Part shown: piece by piece, positions 10,647 to 20,919 of the stretch
Position numbering within the stretch: position 1 is the stretch's first letter
Layout: every line of letters begins with the position of its first letter
Assembly: GCF_022179405.1 (NCBI RefSeq)
Contig: NZ_BPQT01000015.1
Coordinates: 124,001-188,000, forward strand
Length of the DNA: 64,000 bases
Direction: 5' to 3'
Source: Methylobacterium marchantiae
GTDB lineage: Bacteria; Pseudomonadota; Alphaproteobacteria; Rhizobiales; Beijerinckiaceae
Position numbers and translations under genes: made by a program
Notes under the pieces: model-generated
The model's database searches: none
Seen by the model: only the letters and a program-made list of their open reading frames with translations
Told to the model about the DNA's origin: nothing

Positions 10647-10850
10647 ATGCCCAAGCTGAAAACCAAGTCGGGCGCGAAGAAGCGCTTCAAGATCACCGGC
10701 ACCGGCAAGGTCATGTACGCCCAGGCCGGCAAGCGCCACGGGATGATCAAGCGGACGACGAAGCAGATCCGCAACCTGCGCGGCACCACCACCCTGTTCG
10801 AGGGCGATGCTGCCAACGTGAAGAAGTATTTCCTGCCCAACAGCCGGTAA
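10647..10850 (+). CDS. rpmI: 50S ribosomal protein L35
   Basis: 67 residues with the family start [21 protein letters not shown], a highly basic composition and the characteristic [12 protein letters not shown] segment. The frame is open upstream, but the ATG at 10647 is preceded by a CAGGAGAG ribosome site and matches the family. Paired with rplT as usual; infC, which often precedes the pair, is not next to it here. Confidence 0.97.
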   Translation: MPKLKTKSGAKKRFKITGTGKVMYAQAGKRHGMIKRTTKQIRNLRGTTTLFEGDAANVKKYFLPNSR

Positions 10851-10896
10851 TCCTTCGCCGCAGCCGATACTGATTTCGTAATCCAGGAGAGAACCC

Positions 10897-11271
10897 ATGG
10901 CCCGCGTCAAGCGCGGCGTGACCAGTCACGCGAAGCACAAGAAAGTCCTCAAGGCCGCCCGTGGTTATTACGGCCGCCGCAAGAACACGATCCGGATCGC
11001 CAAGCAGGCGGTCGAGAAGGGCATGCAGTATGCCTACCGCGATCGTAAGAACAAGAAGCGCACGTTCCGCGCCCTCTGGATCCAGCGCCTCAACGCTGCC
11101 GTCCGCGAGCACGGCCTGACGTATTCGCGCTTCATCAACGGTCTGGCGAAGTCCGGCATCGAGGTGGACCGTAAGGCCTTGTCGGAACTCGCCATCCACG
11201 AGCCGGCGAGCTTCGCCGTCGTGGTCGAGAAGGCCAAGGCCGCTCTTCCGGACCTGGCCAAGGCCGCCTGA
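10897..11271 (+). CDS. rplT: 50S ribosomal protein L20
   Basis: 124 residues beginning [19 protein letters not shown], the standard L20 start, with the conserved [17 protein letters not shown] and [20 protein letters not shown] segments. L20 binds 23S rRNA early in 50S assembly and can repress its own mRNA. A CCAGGAGAG ribosome site lies upstream; spacing from rpmI is 46 bp, consistent with one transcript. Confidence 0.98.
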   Translation: MARVKRGVTSHAKHKKVLKAARGYYGRRKNTIRIAKQAVEKGMQYAYRDRKNKKRTFRALWIQRLNAAVREHGLTYSRFINGLAKSGIEVDRKALSELAIHEPASFAVVVEKAKAALPDLAKAA

Positions 11272-11307
11272 GGCGTCTTCAACGCGCCCTCTCACTCGTC
11301 GATGCGA

Positions 11308-11344
11308 AAGGCGCGGGCCGTGAGGTGCCGCGCCTTCGTCTTTT
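11308..11344 (+). terminator. intrinsic terminator or attenuator between rplT and pheS
   Basis: 9-bp stem AAGGCGCGG (11308-11316) / CCGCGCCTT (11328-11336), 11-nt loop, then CGTCTTTT. It lies 37 bp after rplT. It could end rpmI-rplT or act as an attenuator for pheST; no phenylalanine-rich leader peptide was found, so termination is the simpler reading. Confidence 0.6.
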
Positions 11345-11453
11345 GCAGCGGATCGTCGGCCGGCGCGCTTGCATTGGCGGCGCCAACCCGCAAAAGCCTC
11401 GCGGGCGCCTGCGAACGATCCGAAGGCCGCATGCCAACCGGTGGGTTGAACCG

Positions 11454-12536
11454 ATGACCGATCTCGACACCCTCGAAGGCGATCTGCTCGGGCAGGTCGG
11501 GAGCGCGTCCGACGAGGCCTCCCTCGACGCCGTGCGCGTCGCGGCCCTCGGCAAGAAGGGCTCGATCTCCGAACTGCTCAAGACCCTCGGTGGCATGACG
11601 CCCGAGGAGCGCAAGGAGCGCGGACCGCTGATCAACGGCCTGCGCGATCGTGTGCAGGGCGCCATCGCCACCCGCCGCGAGGCCTTGGCCGAGGCCGCCC
11701 TCGAAGCCCGCCTCTCGGCCGAGCGGATCGATATCACTCTGCCGGTGCGCGATGCGCCCGAGTCGCGCGGGCGCATCCATCCGATCAGCCAGGTGATGGA
11801 CGAGATCACCGCGATCTTCGCCGATATGGGCTTCTCGGTGGCCGAAGGTCCCGACATCGAGACCGACGACTACAACTTCACCGCCCTCAACTTCCCGCCG
11901 GGCCATCCGGCGCGGGAGATGCACGACACGTTCTTCCTGGCCCCTGACCACAACGGCCAGCGCAAGGTGCTGCGCACCCATACCTCCCCGGTCCAGATCC
12001 GCACCATGCGCTCGCAGGAGCCGCCGATCCGCGTGATCTGCCCCGGCCGGACCTATCGCCACGATTCCGACCAGACCCATACGCCGATGTTCCATCAGGT
12101 TGAGGGGCTGGTGATCGACAAGACCGCCACCATCGCCAACCTGAAATGGGTGCTGGAGGAGTTCTGCCGCACCTTCTTCGAGGTCGATGCGGTGAAGATG
12201 CGCTTCCGCCCGTCGTTCTTCCCCTTCACCGAACCCTCCGCTGAGGTGGACATCCAGTGTTCGCGCAAAGGCGGCGAGATCCGCTTCGGCGAGGGCACCG
12301 ACTGGCTCGAAATCCTCGGCTGCGGCATGGTCCATCCGAACGTGCTCAGGAATTGCGGCTACGACCCCGACTTCGTCCAGGGCTTCGCCTTCGGCATGGG
12401 GATCGACCGGATCGCCATGCTGAAATACGGCACGCCGGATCTGCGCCCGTTCTTCGAGGCGGATGTGCGCTGGCTGGAGCATTACGGCTTCCGCCCGCTG
12501 GACATCCCGAGCCTGGTGGCCGGGCTGACGAGCTAG
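11454..12536 (+). CDS. pheS: phenylalanine-tRNA ligase alpha subunit
   Basis: 360 residues. The N-terminal coiled coil (about 1-90) binds tRNA; the class II catalytic core follows with motif 2 ([21 protein letters not shown]) and motif 3 in the [17 protein letters not shown] segment near the C-terminus. It works as an alpha2-beta2 enzyme with PheT to charge tRNA-Phe. The start ATG at 11454 gives [15 protein letters not shown]; a longer open frame upstream is not family-like. Unusually, two unrelated genes separate it from pheT. Confidence 0.98.
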   Translation: MTDLDTLEGDLLGQVGSASDEASLDAVRVAALGKKGSISELLKTLGGMTPEERKERGPLINGLRDRVQGAIATRREALAEAALEARLSAERIDITLPVRDAPESRGRIHPISQVMDEITAIFADMGFSVAEGPDIETDDYNFTALNFPPGHPAREMHDTFFLAPDHNGQRKVLRTHTSPVQIRTMRSQEPPIRVICPGRTYRHDSDQTHTPMFHQVEGLVIDKTATIANLKWVLEEFCRTFFEVDAVKMRFRPSFFPFTEPSAEVDIQCSRKGGEIRFGEGTDWLEILGCGMVHPNVLRNCGYDPDFVQGFAFGMGIDRIAMLKYGTPDLRPFFEADVRWLEHYGFRPLDIPSLVAGLTS

Positions 12537-12558
12537 GATCACGAGTAAAGGATCGCGC

Positions 12559-12867
12559 ATGACCGAGCAGGAGATCCGACAGGTCGCCAACGAGGTGCTG
12601 CGGGAAACGCTCGGACCTCACGGGTTCGAGAGTGCCGATGTCCGTCCGGCGCCGGATTTCGACGGCGAGCCCTCGCTCTACGTGACGGCGCATTTCCGGC
12701 CGCAGGCAGGGGTGACCAGCGGAGAAGCATCGACCAGGGCGTTGTCGGCCCTGCGGAAGCGGCTCCTCGACAAGGGCGAGGAGCGGTTTCCGTACATTCG
12801 CTACGATTATCCCGATGACGAGGTGCTCGGCGATGACCCATCGGATGCGATGCCGGACCGGCACTGA
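12559..12867 (+). CDS. partner protein of an HEPN-domain gene, unknown function
   Basis: 102 residues, acidic, without signal or membrane segments. The N-terminal helix (EQEIRQVANEVLRETLG) is followed by a probable beta hairpin (ADVRPAPDFDGEPSLYVTAHF), a second helix (RALSALRKRLLDKGEE) and a short acidic tail. It lacks the GSxxxG...DxD motif of MNT nucleotidyltransferases, the classical HEPN partner. Its stop overlaps the start of the HEPN gene by one base (TGATG), so the two are translationally coupled. From memory, similar two-gene arrangements occur in Rhizobiales, usually annotated hypothetical. An antitoxin or RNA-binding partner role is inference. An AAAGG ribosome site precedes the ATG, 22 bp after pheS. 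Confidence 0.8.
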   Translation: MTEQEIRQVANEVLRETLGPHGFESADVRPAPDFDGEPSLYVTAHFRPQAGVTSGEASTRALSALRKRLLDKGEERFPYIRYDYPDDEVLGDDPSDAMPDRH

Positions 12868-13352
12868 TGCCGAGACTCGGAAATCCGCTCGTTTACGATC
12901 TGCTCGAAACGTCCCGCGCTCTTGCGGACACGCGCGGTCGGGTGAACCTCCGCAAAGCGGCAATGCGCCGGGCGGTCAGTGGGGCCTACTACTCTGTCTT
13001 CCACGCTCTCTGCTTCATCTGCGCGAGCGAGCTGATCGGATGGAACCAAGAAAACGAAGTCCTCGAACCAATTTATCGTCTGCTCGATCATGGAACCGCG
13101 AAGAAGCGTCTCTACAGCCGGGATGCCAACCTCATCGGACCATCCGTCACCGATATCGGCAATAACTTCCTGAGTTTGCAGGAGGCCCGAAACGCCGCTG
13201 ACTATTCTCCGCCTGCTCTGAAGGTTCGCCATGACGAGACGTTGCGCTACATCGAACTTGCGGAACGGACCGTGACGTTGATCGAATCTCTCACGACGCT
13301 AGACCGCAAGAAGCTTGCGGTTCTCCTGATCGCCAGAACCCGGCCCCTCTGA
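12867..13352 (+). CDS. HEPN-domain protein, possible RNase or toxin
   Basis: 161 residues. The helical core matches the HEPN superfamily: [16 protein letters not shown] at about 34-49 and [12 protein letters not shown] at about 104-115. In catalytic HEPN RNases the second region carries Rx4-6H; in this subgroup the usual RHxADYxP is here RNAADYSP, so the His is absent and Tyr113 takes the downstream position. It could be an RNase with altered chemistry, an inactive sensor, or an RNA-binding protein. Codon use looks somewhat less GC-biased than in pheS and pheT, which hints at acquisition. The gene ends 17 bp before pheT, so all four genes are probably co-transcribed. Confidence 0.8.
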   Translation: MPRLGNPLVYDLLETSRALADTRGRVNLRKAAMRRAVSGAYYSVFHALCFICASELIGWNQENEVLEPIYRLLDHGTAKKRLYSRDANLIGPSVTDIGNNFLSLQEARNAADYSPPALKVRHDETLRYIELAERTVTLIESLTTLDRKKLAVLLIARTRPL

Positions 13353-13369
13353 GCCGAAGAGACGAACCC

Positions 13370-15793
13370 ATGAAATTCACCCTCTCCTGGCTCAAGGAAC
13401 ACCTCGATACCGAGGCGCCCCTCGATACCGTCTCCGAGACGCTGACGCGTATCGGCCTCGAAGTCGAAGGCATCGAGGACAAGGCGGCGGCGCTGGCACC
13501 CTACGTCGTCGCCCACGTGCTCACGGCCGAGCAGCATCCCAATGCCGATCGCCTGCGCGTCTGCACCGTGGATGCCGGCGACGGGCAGCCTTTGCAGGTC
13601 GTCTGCGGGGCGCCGAATGCGCGAGCCGGGATGAAATCGGTCTTCGCGCCGCCTGGCACCTACGTGCCGGGCAAGAACATCACGTTGTCGGTGGGCAGCA
13701 TCCGGGGCGTGGAGAGCCGAGGCATGCTGTGCTCGGGTGCCGAGCTCGGCCTCGGCGATGATCACGACGGCATCCTCGATCTGCCTGCGGATGCGCCGAC
13801 GGGTCAGCCCTATGCGCTCTATGCCAAGCTCGACGATCCGGTCATCGAGATCAACCTCACGCCGAACCGTCCCGACTGCACTTCGATCCACGGCATCGCC
13901 CGTGATCTCGCGGCCGCCGGGGTCGGCACGCTGAAGCGCGAGGCGATGCCGCCGGTGCGCGGCGAGGGCGACGGCCCGCTTCCGGTCGCCCTCGAATTCG
14001 AGCCCGCGGACAAGGGGTTGTGCCCCTATTTCGCCCTGCGCCTCGTGCGCGGCGTGAAGAACGGCCCCTCGCCCGAATGGATGCAAGCACGCCTGCGCGC
14101 CATCGGCCTGCGCCCGATCAACGCGCTCGTCGACATCACCAACTACCTCACCTTCGACCGCGGGCGTCCGCTCCACGTCTTCGATGCGGCCAAGGTGAAG
14201 GGCGCGCTCACCGTGCGCCGCGCCCGCGACGGCGAGAGCCTGAAGGCACTCGACGGCAAGACCTACGCCCTCGATGACGGAATCGTCGTGATCGCCGACG
14301 AGAACGGTCCGGAATCCATCGGCGGCATCATCGGCGGCGAAGCGTCGGGCTGCGATGCCGAGACCGTGGACGTGCTCATCGAATCCGCTCTTTGGGACCC
14401 GGTGAACATCGCTCAGAGCGGACGGCGCCTCGGAATCATCACCGATGCGCGCTACCGGTTCGAGCGCGGTGTCGATCCCGTCTTCGCCCTGCCGGGGCTC
14501 GACCTCGCCACCCGCCTGGTCCTCGACATCTGCGGCGGCACGCCGAGCCCCGCCTCGATCACCGGCGACCTGCCCGAGACCGAGCGGGTCATCGATTTCC
14601 CCTGGACCGAGACCCGGCGGCTCGCCGGAATCGAGCTGTCCCGCGCCGAGATGAAGGTGACGCTGGAGACGCTCGGCTTCCATGTGGCCGGGGCGGGAGA
14701 CCGGGTGAAGGTGCTCACCCCGTCCTGGCGCCCGGATGTAGAAGGCAAGGCCGATCTCGTGGAGGAGATCATCCGCATCGCCGGTCTCGACCGGATCGAA
14801 CCGAAGCCGCTGTCCCGCAACGACGAGTCCATCGGCAAGGCCGTGCTGACGCCGCTGCAGAAGCGCACCCGCGTGGCCAAGCGTGCCCTCGCCACGCGCG
14901 GTCTCGTCGAAGCGGTGACGTGGTCCTTCATTCCGCATGACGATGCCGTGCTGTTCGGCGGCGGCAAGCCGGATCTGGCCCTGGCCAATCCCATCGCCGC
15001 CGATCTCTCCGATATGCGCCCCAGCCTCGTGCCGGGATTGCTGCGCGCGGCCCAGCGCAACGCCGATCGCGGCTATGGCGACGTCGCCCTGTTCGAGGTG
15101 GGTCAGTGCTTCGAGACCGATCAGCCCGAGGGCCAGTCGATCCGCGCGACGGCCATCCGCCGCGGCACCGCGCGTCACGAGGGCGCTGGCCGGCACTGGG
15201 AGGGGGCTGCCGCCCCCGTCGACGCGTTCGAGGCCAAGGCCGATGCCCTGGCGCTGCTCACGGCCCTCGGCGTGCCGACCGGCGGTCTTCAGATCGTGGC
15301 GGGCGGTCCGGGCTGGCTGCATCCCGGCCGGTCAGGCACGATGCAGTTCGGCCCGAAGAACCAGATCGGTTATTTCGGTGAGATCCATCCCCGGGTGATG
15401 AAGGCGCTCGACCTCAAGGGGACGCTCGTCGCCTTCGAGATCACCCTCGACGCCGTGCCCCTGCCGAAACACCGCCCGACCAAGGTGAAGCCCGCCCTCG
15501 CCCTATCCGACTTCCAGCCGATCTCGCGCGACTTCGCCTTCGTCGTAGGGCGCGACGTGGCGGCGGGCGACGTGGTGAAGGCGGCCCAGGCCGCGGAACG
15601 CAAGCTCATCGCGGGAATCGACGTCTTCGACATCTACGAAGGTGCCGGCATCCCCGAGGGGGCGAAGTCCGTCGCCATCGCGGTGCGGCTGCAGCCGGTG
15701 GAACGCACCCTCACGGATGCGGAGATCGAGGCGGTGACCGGGAAGATCGTCGCCGAGGTCGCCCGCAAGACCGGCGCCACCCTGAGGGGCTGA
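13370..15793 (+). CDS. pheT: phenylalanine-tRNA ligase beta subunit
   Basis: 807 residues, full length. Domains in order: N-terminal anticodon-binding-like segment ([19 protein letters not shown]), EMAP/tRNA-binding OB fold (about 40-150), B3/B4 editing domain (about 215-385), B5 DNA-binding-like fold (about 405-475), catalytic-like core and the C-terminal FDX-ACB anticodon-binding domain (about 710-807, [14 protein letters not shown]). It provides editing of Tyr-tRNA-Phe and tRNA contact. The start at 13370 lies 17 bp after the HEPN gene. Confidence 0.98.
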   Translation: MKFTLSWLKEHLDTEAPLDTVSETLTRIGLEVEGIEDKAAALAPYVVAHVLTAEQHPNADRLRVCTVDAGDGQPLQVVCGAPNARAGMKSVFAPPGTYVPGKNITLSVGSIRGVESRGMLCSGAELGLGDDHDGILDLPADAPTGQPYALYAKLDDPVIEINLTPNRPDCTSIHGIARDLAAAGVGTLKREAMPPVRGEGDGPLPVALEFEPADKGLCPYFALRLVRGVKNGPSPEWMQARLRAIGLRPINALVDITNYLTFDRGRPLHVFDAAKVKGALTVRRARDGESLKALDGKTYALDDGIVVIADENGPESIGGIIGGEASGCDAETVDVLIESALWDPVNIAQSGRRLGIITDARYRFERGVDPVFALPGLDLATRLVLDICGGTPSPASITGDLPETERVIDFPWTETRRLAGIELSRAEMKVTLETLGFHVAGAGDRVKVLTPSWRPDVEGKADLVEEIIRIAGLDRIEPKPLSRNDESIGKAVLTPLQKRTRVAKRALATRGLVEAVTWSFIPHDDAVLFGGGKPDLALANPIAADLSDMRPSLVPGLLRAAQRNADRGYGDVALFEVGQCFETDQPEGQSIRATAIRRGTARHEGAGRHWEGAAAPVDAFEAKADALALLTALGVPTGGLQIVAGGPGWLHPGRSGTMQFGPKNQIGYFGEIHPRVMKALDLKGTLVAFEITLDAVPLPKHRPTKVKPALALSDFQPISRDFAFVVGRDVAAGDVVKAAQAAERKLIAGIDVFDIYEGAGIPEGAKSVAIAVRLQPVERTLTDAEIEAVTGKIVAEVARKTGATLRG

Positions 15794-15842
15794 GACGGCT
15801 CGCGCGACCTGCGATCCCGCCTGCCGGACAATGAGAGAGGCC

Positions 15843-16682
<840 letters not shown>

Positions 16683-16763
16683 CGAGAGGCGCCGAGATCC
16701 GCGACAGACTCGTCCTCCGACGATACGGTGGACGGACAGCGTCATCCCCGTCGGAGCAGCATC

Positions 16764-17342
16764 ATGTCCCTCGTGATCCCCGTCATCCTCGGTTCCGTCC
16801 GCAGCGAGCGCCAGGGCCTGCGCGGTGCGCGCTTCCTAGTGAAGCTCCTGGAAGAGCGCGGTATCGAGGCGCCCCTGGTCGATCCGGCAGAGCTGAAACT
16901 CCCGCTCCTCGACAAGATGTACAAGGAATACCCCAAGGGCGAGGCGCCTCCCGTGCTGGAAGAGCTCGCCGCCCTCTATCGCCGGTCGGACGCCTTCGTC
17001 GTCGTCTCGGCCGAATATAATCACTCGATCCCGCCGGCCCTGTCGAACACCCTCGACCACTTCCTCGAAGAGTATTTCTGGCGGCCCTCGGCCATCGTCT
17101 GCTACTCGGCCGGGCAATATGGCGGGGTGCGGGCGGCGATGCAGCTCAGGGCGATGATGGCCGAGCTCGGCGCCCCGAGCATCGCCTCGCTCCTGCCGAT
17201 TCCCCGGATCCAAAAGGCGCTCGATGCCGAGGGCGCACCGCAGGAGGAGTGGCTGTCGAAGGCCGCCAAGCGCTTCCTCGATGAACTCGTCTGGCACGCC
17301 GAGGCCCTGAAGGCGCAGCGCGCCAAGGGCACTCCGTATTGA
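16764..17342 (+). CDS. NAD(P)H-dependent FMN reductase family protein
   Basis: 192 residues, flavodoxin-like fold. The phosphate-binding loop GSVRSERQG at about 9-17 and the flavin-contacting segment SAEYNHSIPPALSNTLDHF at about 80-98 match the NADPH-dependent FMN reductase (azobenzene/chromate reductase) family. Such enzymes reduce free flavins, quinones or artificial dyes and protect against oxidative stress; the natural substrate cannot be told. The start MSLVIPVILGS fits the family; ribosome site GGAGCAG lies nine bases upstream. Confidence 0.88.
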   Translation: MSLVIPVILGSVRSERQGLRGARFLVKLLEERGIEAPLVDPAELKLPLLDKMYKEYPKGEAPPVLEELAALYRRSDAFVVVSAEYNHSIPPALSNTLDHFLEEYFWRPSAIVCYSAGQYGGVRAAMQLRAMMAELGAPSIASLLPIPRIQKALDAEGAPQEEWLSKAAKRFLDELVWHAEALKAQRAKGTPY

Positions 17343-17453
17343 GCAAGTCCACGCCGTCTTGAGCAACCGGGTCTCGTGCCGCGAAGTCTCGGCGCGAGAC
17401 CCTGCGCAGGTCTTGCGCGTTGGTCTCCCAGGTTACCGGAGGCCGAAGCGACG

Positions 17454-17780
17454 ATGACGAATCTTCAGACCCTTCTCGCCGGCCTCGTGAAGGCGGCATT
17501 GATCTCCAACGATGCGGAAAGCCTGCGCTGGCGCGAAGAGGCTCGGCGCGCCCACGCGGCTCTGGTGTCCGACGCCGATGCCGCGAGGACCCTGAAGATC
17601 GACGGGATCTGGACCCTGGCCGTGCGCGAGGCCGAGTCGCCGGAATTCCAGGCCCGGGAAGGCCGGGTGTCGTTCGGCCTTCCGCCCGCCTGCCCTTTTA
17701 CCCTCGATGACCTGATCGACCCCGGATTCGACGTCGATCTCGCCGTGGAACGGATCGTCGGATCGGCCTCTACCGGTTGA
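17454..17780 (+). CDS. hypothetical protein, 108 residues, DUF29-like tail
   Basis: The N-terminal half is helical (LQTLLAGLVKAALISNDAES, then WREEARRAHAALV). The C-terminal half has a phrase resembling the end of DUF29 proteins (PACPFTLDDLIDPGF), but the DUF29 N-terminal motif is not evident, so membership is unsure. Cytoplasmic, no membrane segment. The ATG at 17454 is preceded by GGAGGCCGAAGCG. It runs in the same direction as the flanking genes with gaps of more than 110 bp on both sides. Confidence 0.65.
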   Translation: MTNLQTLLAGLVKAALISNDAESLRWREEARRAHAALVSDADAARTLKIDGIWTLAVREAESPEFQAREGRVSFGLPPACPFTLDDLIDPGFDVDLAVERIVGSASTG

Positions 17781-17927
17781 TGACGCTCGAACATCCGCCG
17801 AAGAGCGTTGCCGCGGAACGTCGCCGGTCCCATGTTCGTCGTATGGACAGCGCTTCTCCGAAGGCTTTCCGATCTCGCGCCGGCCCCAGGGCATCGGCGC
17901 GCCACTCGACCCCGAGCCCAGAGACCT

Positions 17928-20240
17928 TTGGCCAAACGCATCAATCCCAATCCCGGGCAGAGCGCCCTTCCCTCCCGCGAGCAGATCCTCGCCTTCATCG
18001 AGCAGGCAACGGAGAAGGTCGGCAAGCGTGAGATCGCGGCGGCGTTCGACATTAAGGGCGCCGACCGCATCGGCCTGAAGCGGATCCTCAAGGAGATCGA
18101 ACTGGACGGTGAGATCGAGCGCGGTCGCGGCGGTCTAGCGCAAGCCGGCCGGCTCCCGCCGGTGACGCTCGCCGACATCAAGTCGCGCGATCGCGACGGG
18201 GATTTCTTCGCCGTCCCCGTCGAGTGGGACCACGCCAAGGGTCCGCCCCCGAAGATCCTGGTCTCGTCACCCCGCAGCGGCAAGAAGCCGGGCCGCGCCG
18301 CTCCGGGCATCGGCGACCGCGCCTTGCTGCGCGTGGAGCCGATCCCAGGCGAGAGCGGGCGGTATTCGGGCCGTGTCATCAAGGTCATCGGTAAGAACAA
18401 GGCGGAGGTCATCGGGGTCTATCGCTCCGGTCCGGGTGGCGGGCGCATCGTGCCCGTGGAGAAGCGGGCGCAGGGCCGCGAGATCGCGATTCCGGCGGGC
18501 GAGGAAGGCGAGGCGCGGGACGGCGACCTCGTCAGCGTCAGCCTCGTGAGCGAGAGCCGGTTCGGCCTGCCGCGGGGACGCGTGACCGAGCGCCTCGGAT
18601 CGCTCGGCTCCGAGCGCGCCGTGAGCCTGATCGCGCTGCATCTCCACCACATCCCCCACGTCTTCGCCGCCGACACCCTTGCCGAAGCCGATGCGGTCGA
18701 ACCGGTCGGCATGACGGGCCGCGAGGATTGGCGGCCTGAGCCGCTGCTGACCATCGACCCGCCCGACGCCAAGGACCATGACGATGCCGTCATGGCGGTT
18801 CCGGATCCGGACGAGGCGAATGAAGGCGGCTTCGTCGTCACCGTCGCCATCGCCGATGTCGCCGCCTATGTCCGGCCCGGCTCGGCCCTCGACCGCGAAG
18901 CCCTGATGCGCGGCAACTCGGTCTACTTCCCCGACCGGGTCGTGCCGATGCTGCCGGAGCGCATCTCCAACGACCTCTGCTCGCTGAGGGAGAAGCAAGA
19001 CCGCCCCGCCATCGCCGTGCGCATGGTCATCGGGGCCGACGGGGTGAAGAAGCGCCACAGCTTCCACCGGATCATGATGCACTCGCGCGCCAAGCTGTCC
19101 TACGCCCAGGCACAGGCGGCCATCGACGGATTCACCGACGAGACCACGGAAATCCTGCTGGACCCCGTCCTGCGCCCGCTCTGGGCCGCCTACGCCGCAA
19201 TGACGAAAGCCCGCGAGGAGCGCGGGCCGCTCGCCCTCGACCTGCCGGAGCGGAAGGTGCTGCTGACGCCGGACGGTGCCGTCGACCGGGTCGTGGTGCC
19301 GGCCCGTCTCGATGCGCACCGGCTCATCGAGGAGTTCATGATCCAGGCCAATGTCGCGGCCGCCGAGACCCTGGAACAGGCCAAGCAGCCGCTGATCTAC
19401 CGGGTCCACGACGAGCCGGCCCTCGAGAAGATGCGGGCGCTCGGCGAGGTGCTGGCGTCCATCGGCATCAAGATTCCCAAGGAGGGCGCCCTGCGCCCGG
19501 CTCTGTTCAACCGCATCCTGGGCTCGGTGGCCGAGACCGAACACGCGATCTTCATCAACGAGGTCGTGCTGCGCTCGCAGGCCCAGGCCGTCTACGCGGC
19601 GCAGAATCTCGGGCATTTCGGGCTCAATCTTCGCCGCTACGCGCATTTCACCTCGCCGATCCGTCGCTACGCCGACCTCATCGTCCACCGCGCCCTGATC
19701 TCGGCCTGCCGGCTGGGCTCGGACGGCCTGTCCTCCGACGTGACGGTGGGCGCCCTCGACCAGATCGGGGAGCAGATCTCGGCGGCCGAGCGTCGCGCCA
19801 TGGCAGCCGAGCGCGAGACCATCGACCGGCTCATCGCCCATCACCTCGCCGACCGGGTCGGTGCCAATTTCACCGGCCAGATCTCGGGCGTTACCCGCGC
19901 CGGGCTGTTCATCAAGCTCGACGAGACCGGCGCCGACGGTTTCGTGCCGATCTCCACCATCGGCAACGATTTCTACCATCACGACGAGGCGCGCCACGCT
20001 TTGGTGGGATCGAGTAGCGGCGAGACCCATCGTCTCGGCGACCGGGTCGAGGTCAGGCTGGTGGAGGCGGCGGCCGTCGCCGGCGCCCTGCGCTTCGAGC
20101 TTCTGTCCGAGGGCCAGACCAGGCCGCAGTCCGGCGGAGCGAAATCCCCGCGCTCGCCGAGCTTCCACAAAGCCGGTCCACCCGGCCGCCCGGCCGGTAT
20201 CCGCAACTCCGGGTCGCGCCATCGCGGGTCGCGCCGCTAG
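17928..20240 (+). CDS. rnr: ribonuclease R
   Basis: About 770 residues. N-terminal winged-helix segment (LPSREQILAFIEQATEKVGKRE), cold-shock-type OB domains, the RNB catalytic domain (TIDPPDAKDHDDAV with the Asp cluster; also DLCSLREKQDRPA and FTSPIRRYADLIVHR), and a C-terminal S1 domain (ANFTGQISGVTRAGLFIKLDETGADG) with a basic tail. It degrades structured RNA 3' to 5' and matures rRNA/tmRNA. No ATG fits: the first ATG in frame (17808) would add 40 unlike residues. The TTG at 17928 gives (M)AKRINPNPG, the expected N-terminus, so it is preferred; the start is uncertain. Confidence 0.93.
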   Translation: MAKRINPNPGQSALPSREQILAFIEQATEKVGKREIAAAFDIKGADRIGLKRILKEIELDGEIERGRGGLAQAGRLPPVTLADIKSRDRDGDFFAVPVEWDHAKGPPPKILVSSPRSGKKPGRAAPGIGDRALLRVEPIPGESGRYSGRVIKVIGKNKAEVIGVYRSGPGGGRIVPVEKRAQGREIAIPAGEEGEARDGDLVSVSLVSESRFGLPRGRVTERLGSLGSERAVSLIALHLHHIPHVFAADTLAEADAVEPVGMTGREDWRPEPLLTIDPPDAKDHDDAVMAVPDPDEANEGGFVVTVAIADVAAYVRPGSALDREALMRGNSVYFPDRVVPMLPERISNDLCSLREKQDRPAIAVRMVIGADGVKKRHSFHRIMMHSRAKLSYAQAQAAIDGFTDETTEILLDPVLRPLWAAYAAMTKAREERGPLALDLPERKVLLTPDGAVDRVVVPARLDAHRLIEEFMIQANVAAAETLEQAKQPLIYRVHDEPALEKMRALGEVLASIGIKIPKEGALRPALFNRILGSVAETEHAIFINEVVLRSQAQAVYAAQNLGHFGLNLRRYAHFTSPIRRYADLIVHRALISACRLGSDGLSSDVTVGALDQIGEQISAAERRAMAAERETIDRLIAHHLADRVGANFTGQISGVTRAGLFIKLDETGADGFVPISTIGNDFYHHDEARHALVGSSSGETHRLGDRVEVRLVEAAAVAGALRFELLSEGQTRPQSGGAKSPRSPSFHKAGPPGRPAGIRNSGSRHRGSRR

Positions 20241-20288
20241 GGCGGCTCGTGTAGGATCACGCCTCGCCGGAACGTTTCTTCCCGGTCA

Positions 20289-20404
20289 CCGGCCTCATCC
20301 CGAGGTGCCGCGTCAGTGACCTCGAAGGAGGGTTACAGCCGGCTCAGCGGTCGCTGGAGAGCTCCTTCGAGGCCCGCTTCGCGGGCACCTCAGGATGAGG
20401 CCGG
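20289..20404. repeat. pair of inverted intergenic repeat units (REP/BIME-like)
   Basis: Unit A (20289-20330) reads CCGGCCTCATCCCGAGGTG ... CCTCGAAGGAG. Unit B (20362-20404) is the same element in opposite orientation; its reverse complement reads CCGGCCTCATCCTGAGGTG ... CCTCGAAGGAG, and it contains the inner hairpin GCCCGCTTCGCGGGC. The two could pair over about 30 bp around a 31-bp centre. This family of palindromic extragenic units is common in alphaproteobacterial genomes. A third, decayed unit lies at 56787-56824. It sits between rnr and the DUF983 gene and may stabilise or terminate the rnr transcript. Confidence 0.75.
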
Positions 20405-20439
20405 TGGATCGGAGACTCGAAGTGCAGGATAGTCATTCC

Positions 20440-20919
20440 ATGACAGCAAGCGTCGAGACCCTGCCCGGCGAGCGCGTCGGCCTCATCAAATCCATGGCTC
20501 GCGGTTTCGTGTGCCGCTGCCCGCATTGCAGCGAGGGCAAGCTCTTCGGCAAATTCCTCAAGGTCCGCCCGGCCTGCGACGAGTGCAGGCTCGAATTCCA
20601 TCATCACCGCGCCGACGACCTGCCGCCCTACGTCGTGATCTTCATCGTCGGCCACATCGTCGGGTATTTCATCCTCGAACTGGAGACGAACTACGACGTG
20701 CCGTTGTGGTTTCAACTCTCGTTCTGGCCGATCGTCACTCTCGGATCGGCCCTCGCCCTGCTGCAGCCGGTGAAGGGCGCGGTGGTCGGATTGCAGTACG
20801 CCCTTGGCATGGGGGGCTTTGCCACGCTACCGACGGGCCCAAGCGTGGCAATTGCGCGATCCGAGGAGGTTCAGCTTGGACCAAGCGACAATCCTACTCC
20901 CGACCTCGGCCGCGCCTGA
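20440..20919 (+). CDS. DUF983 family membrane protein with zinc ribbon
   Basis: 159 residues. A four-Cys zinc ribbon at the N-terminus (CRCPHCSEGKLF ... CDEC) is followed by two membrane segments (PPYVVIFIVGHIVGYFIL and LSFWPIVTLGSALALLQ), the DUF983 layout. In alphaproteobacteria these genes often neighbour Nudix hydrolases or cytochrome oxidase genes; function is unknown. The start MTASVETLPGERVG is the ATG at 20440. Its last 44 bp overlap the start of the Nudix gene in another frame. Confidence 0.85.
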   Translation: MTASVETLPGERVGLIKSMARGFVCRCPHCSEGKLFGKFLKVRPACDECRLEFHHHRADDLPPYVVIFIVGHIVGYFILELETNYDVPLWFQLSFWPIVTLGSALALLQPVKGAVVGLQYALGMGGFATLPTGPSVAIARSEEVQLGPSDNPTPDLGRA

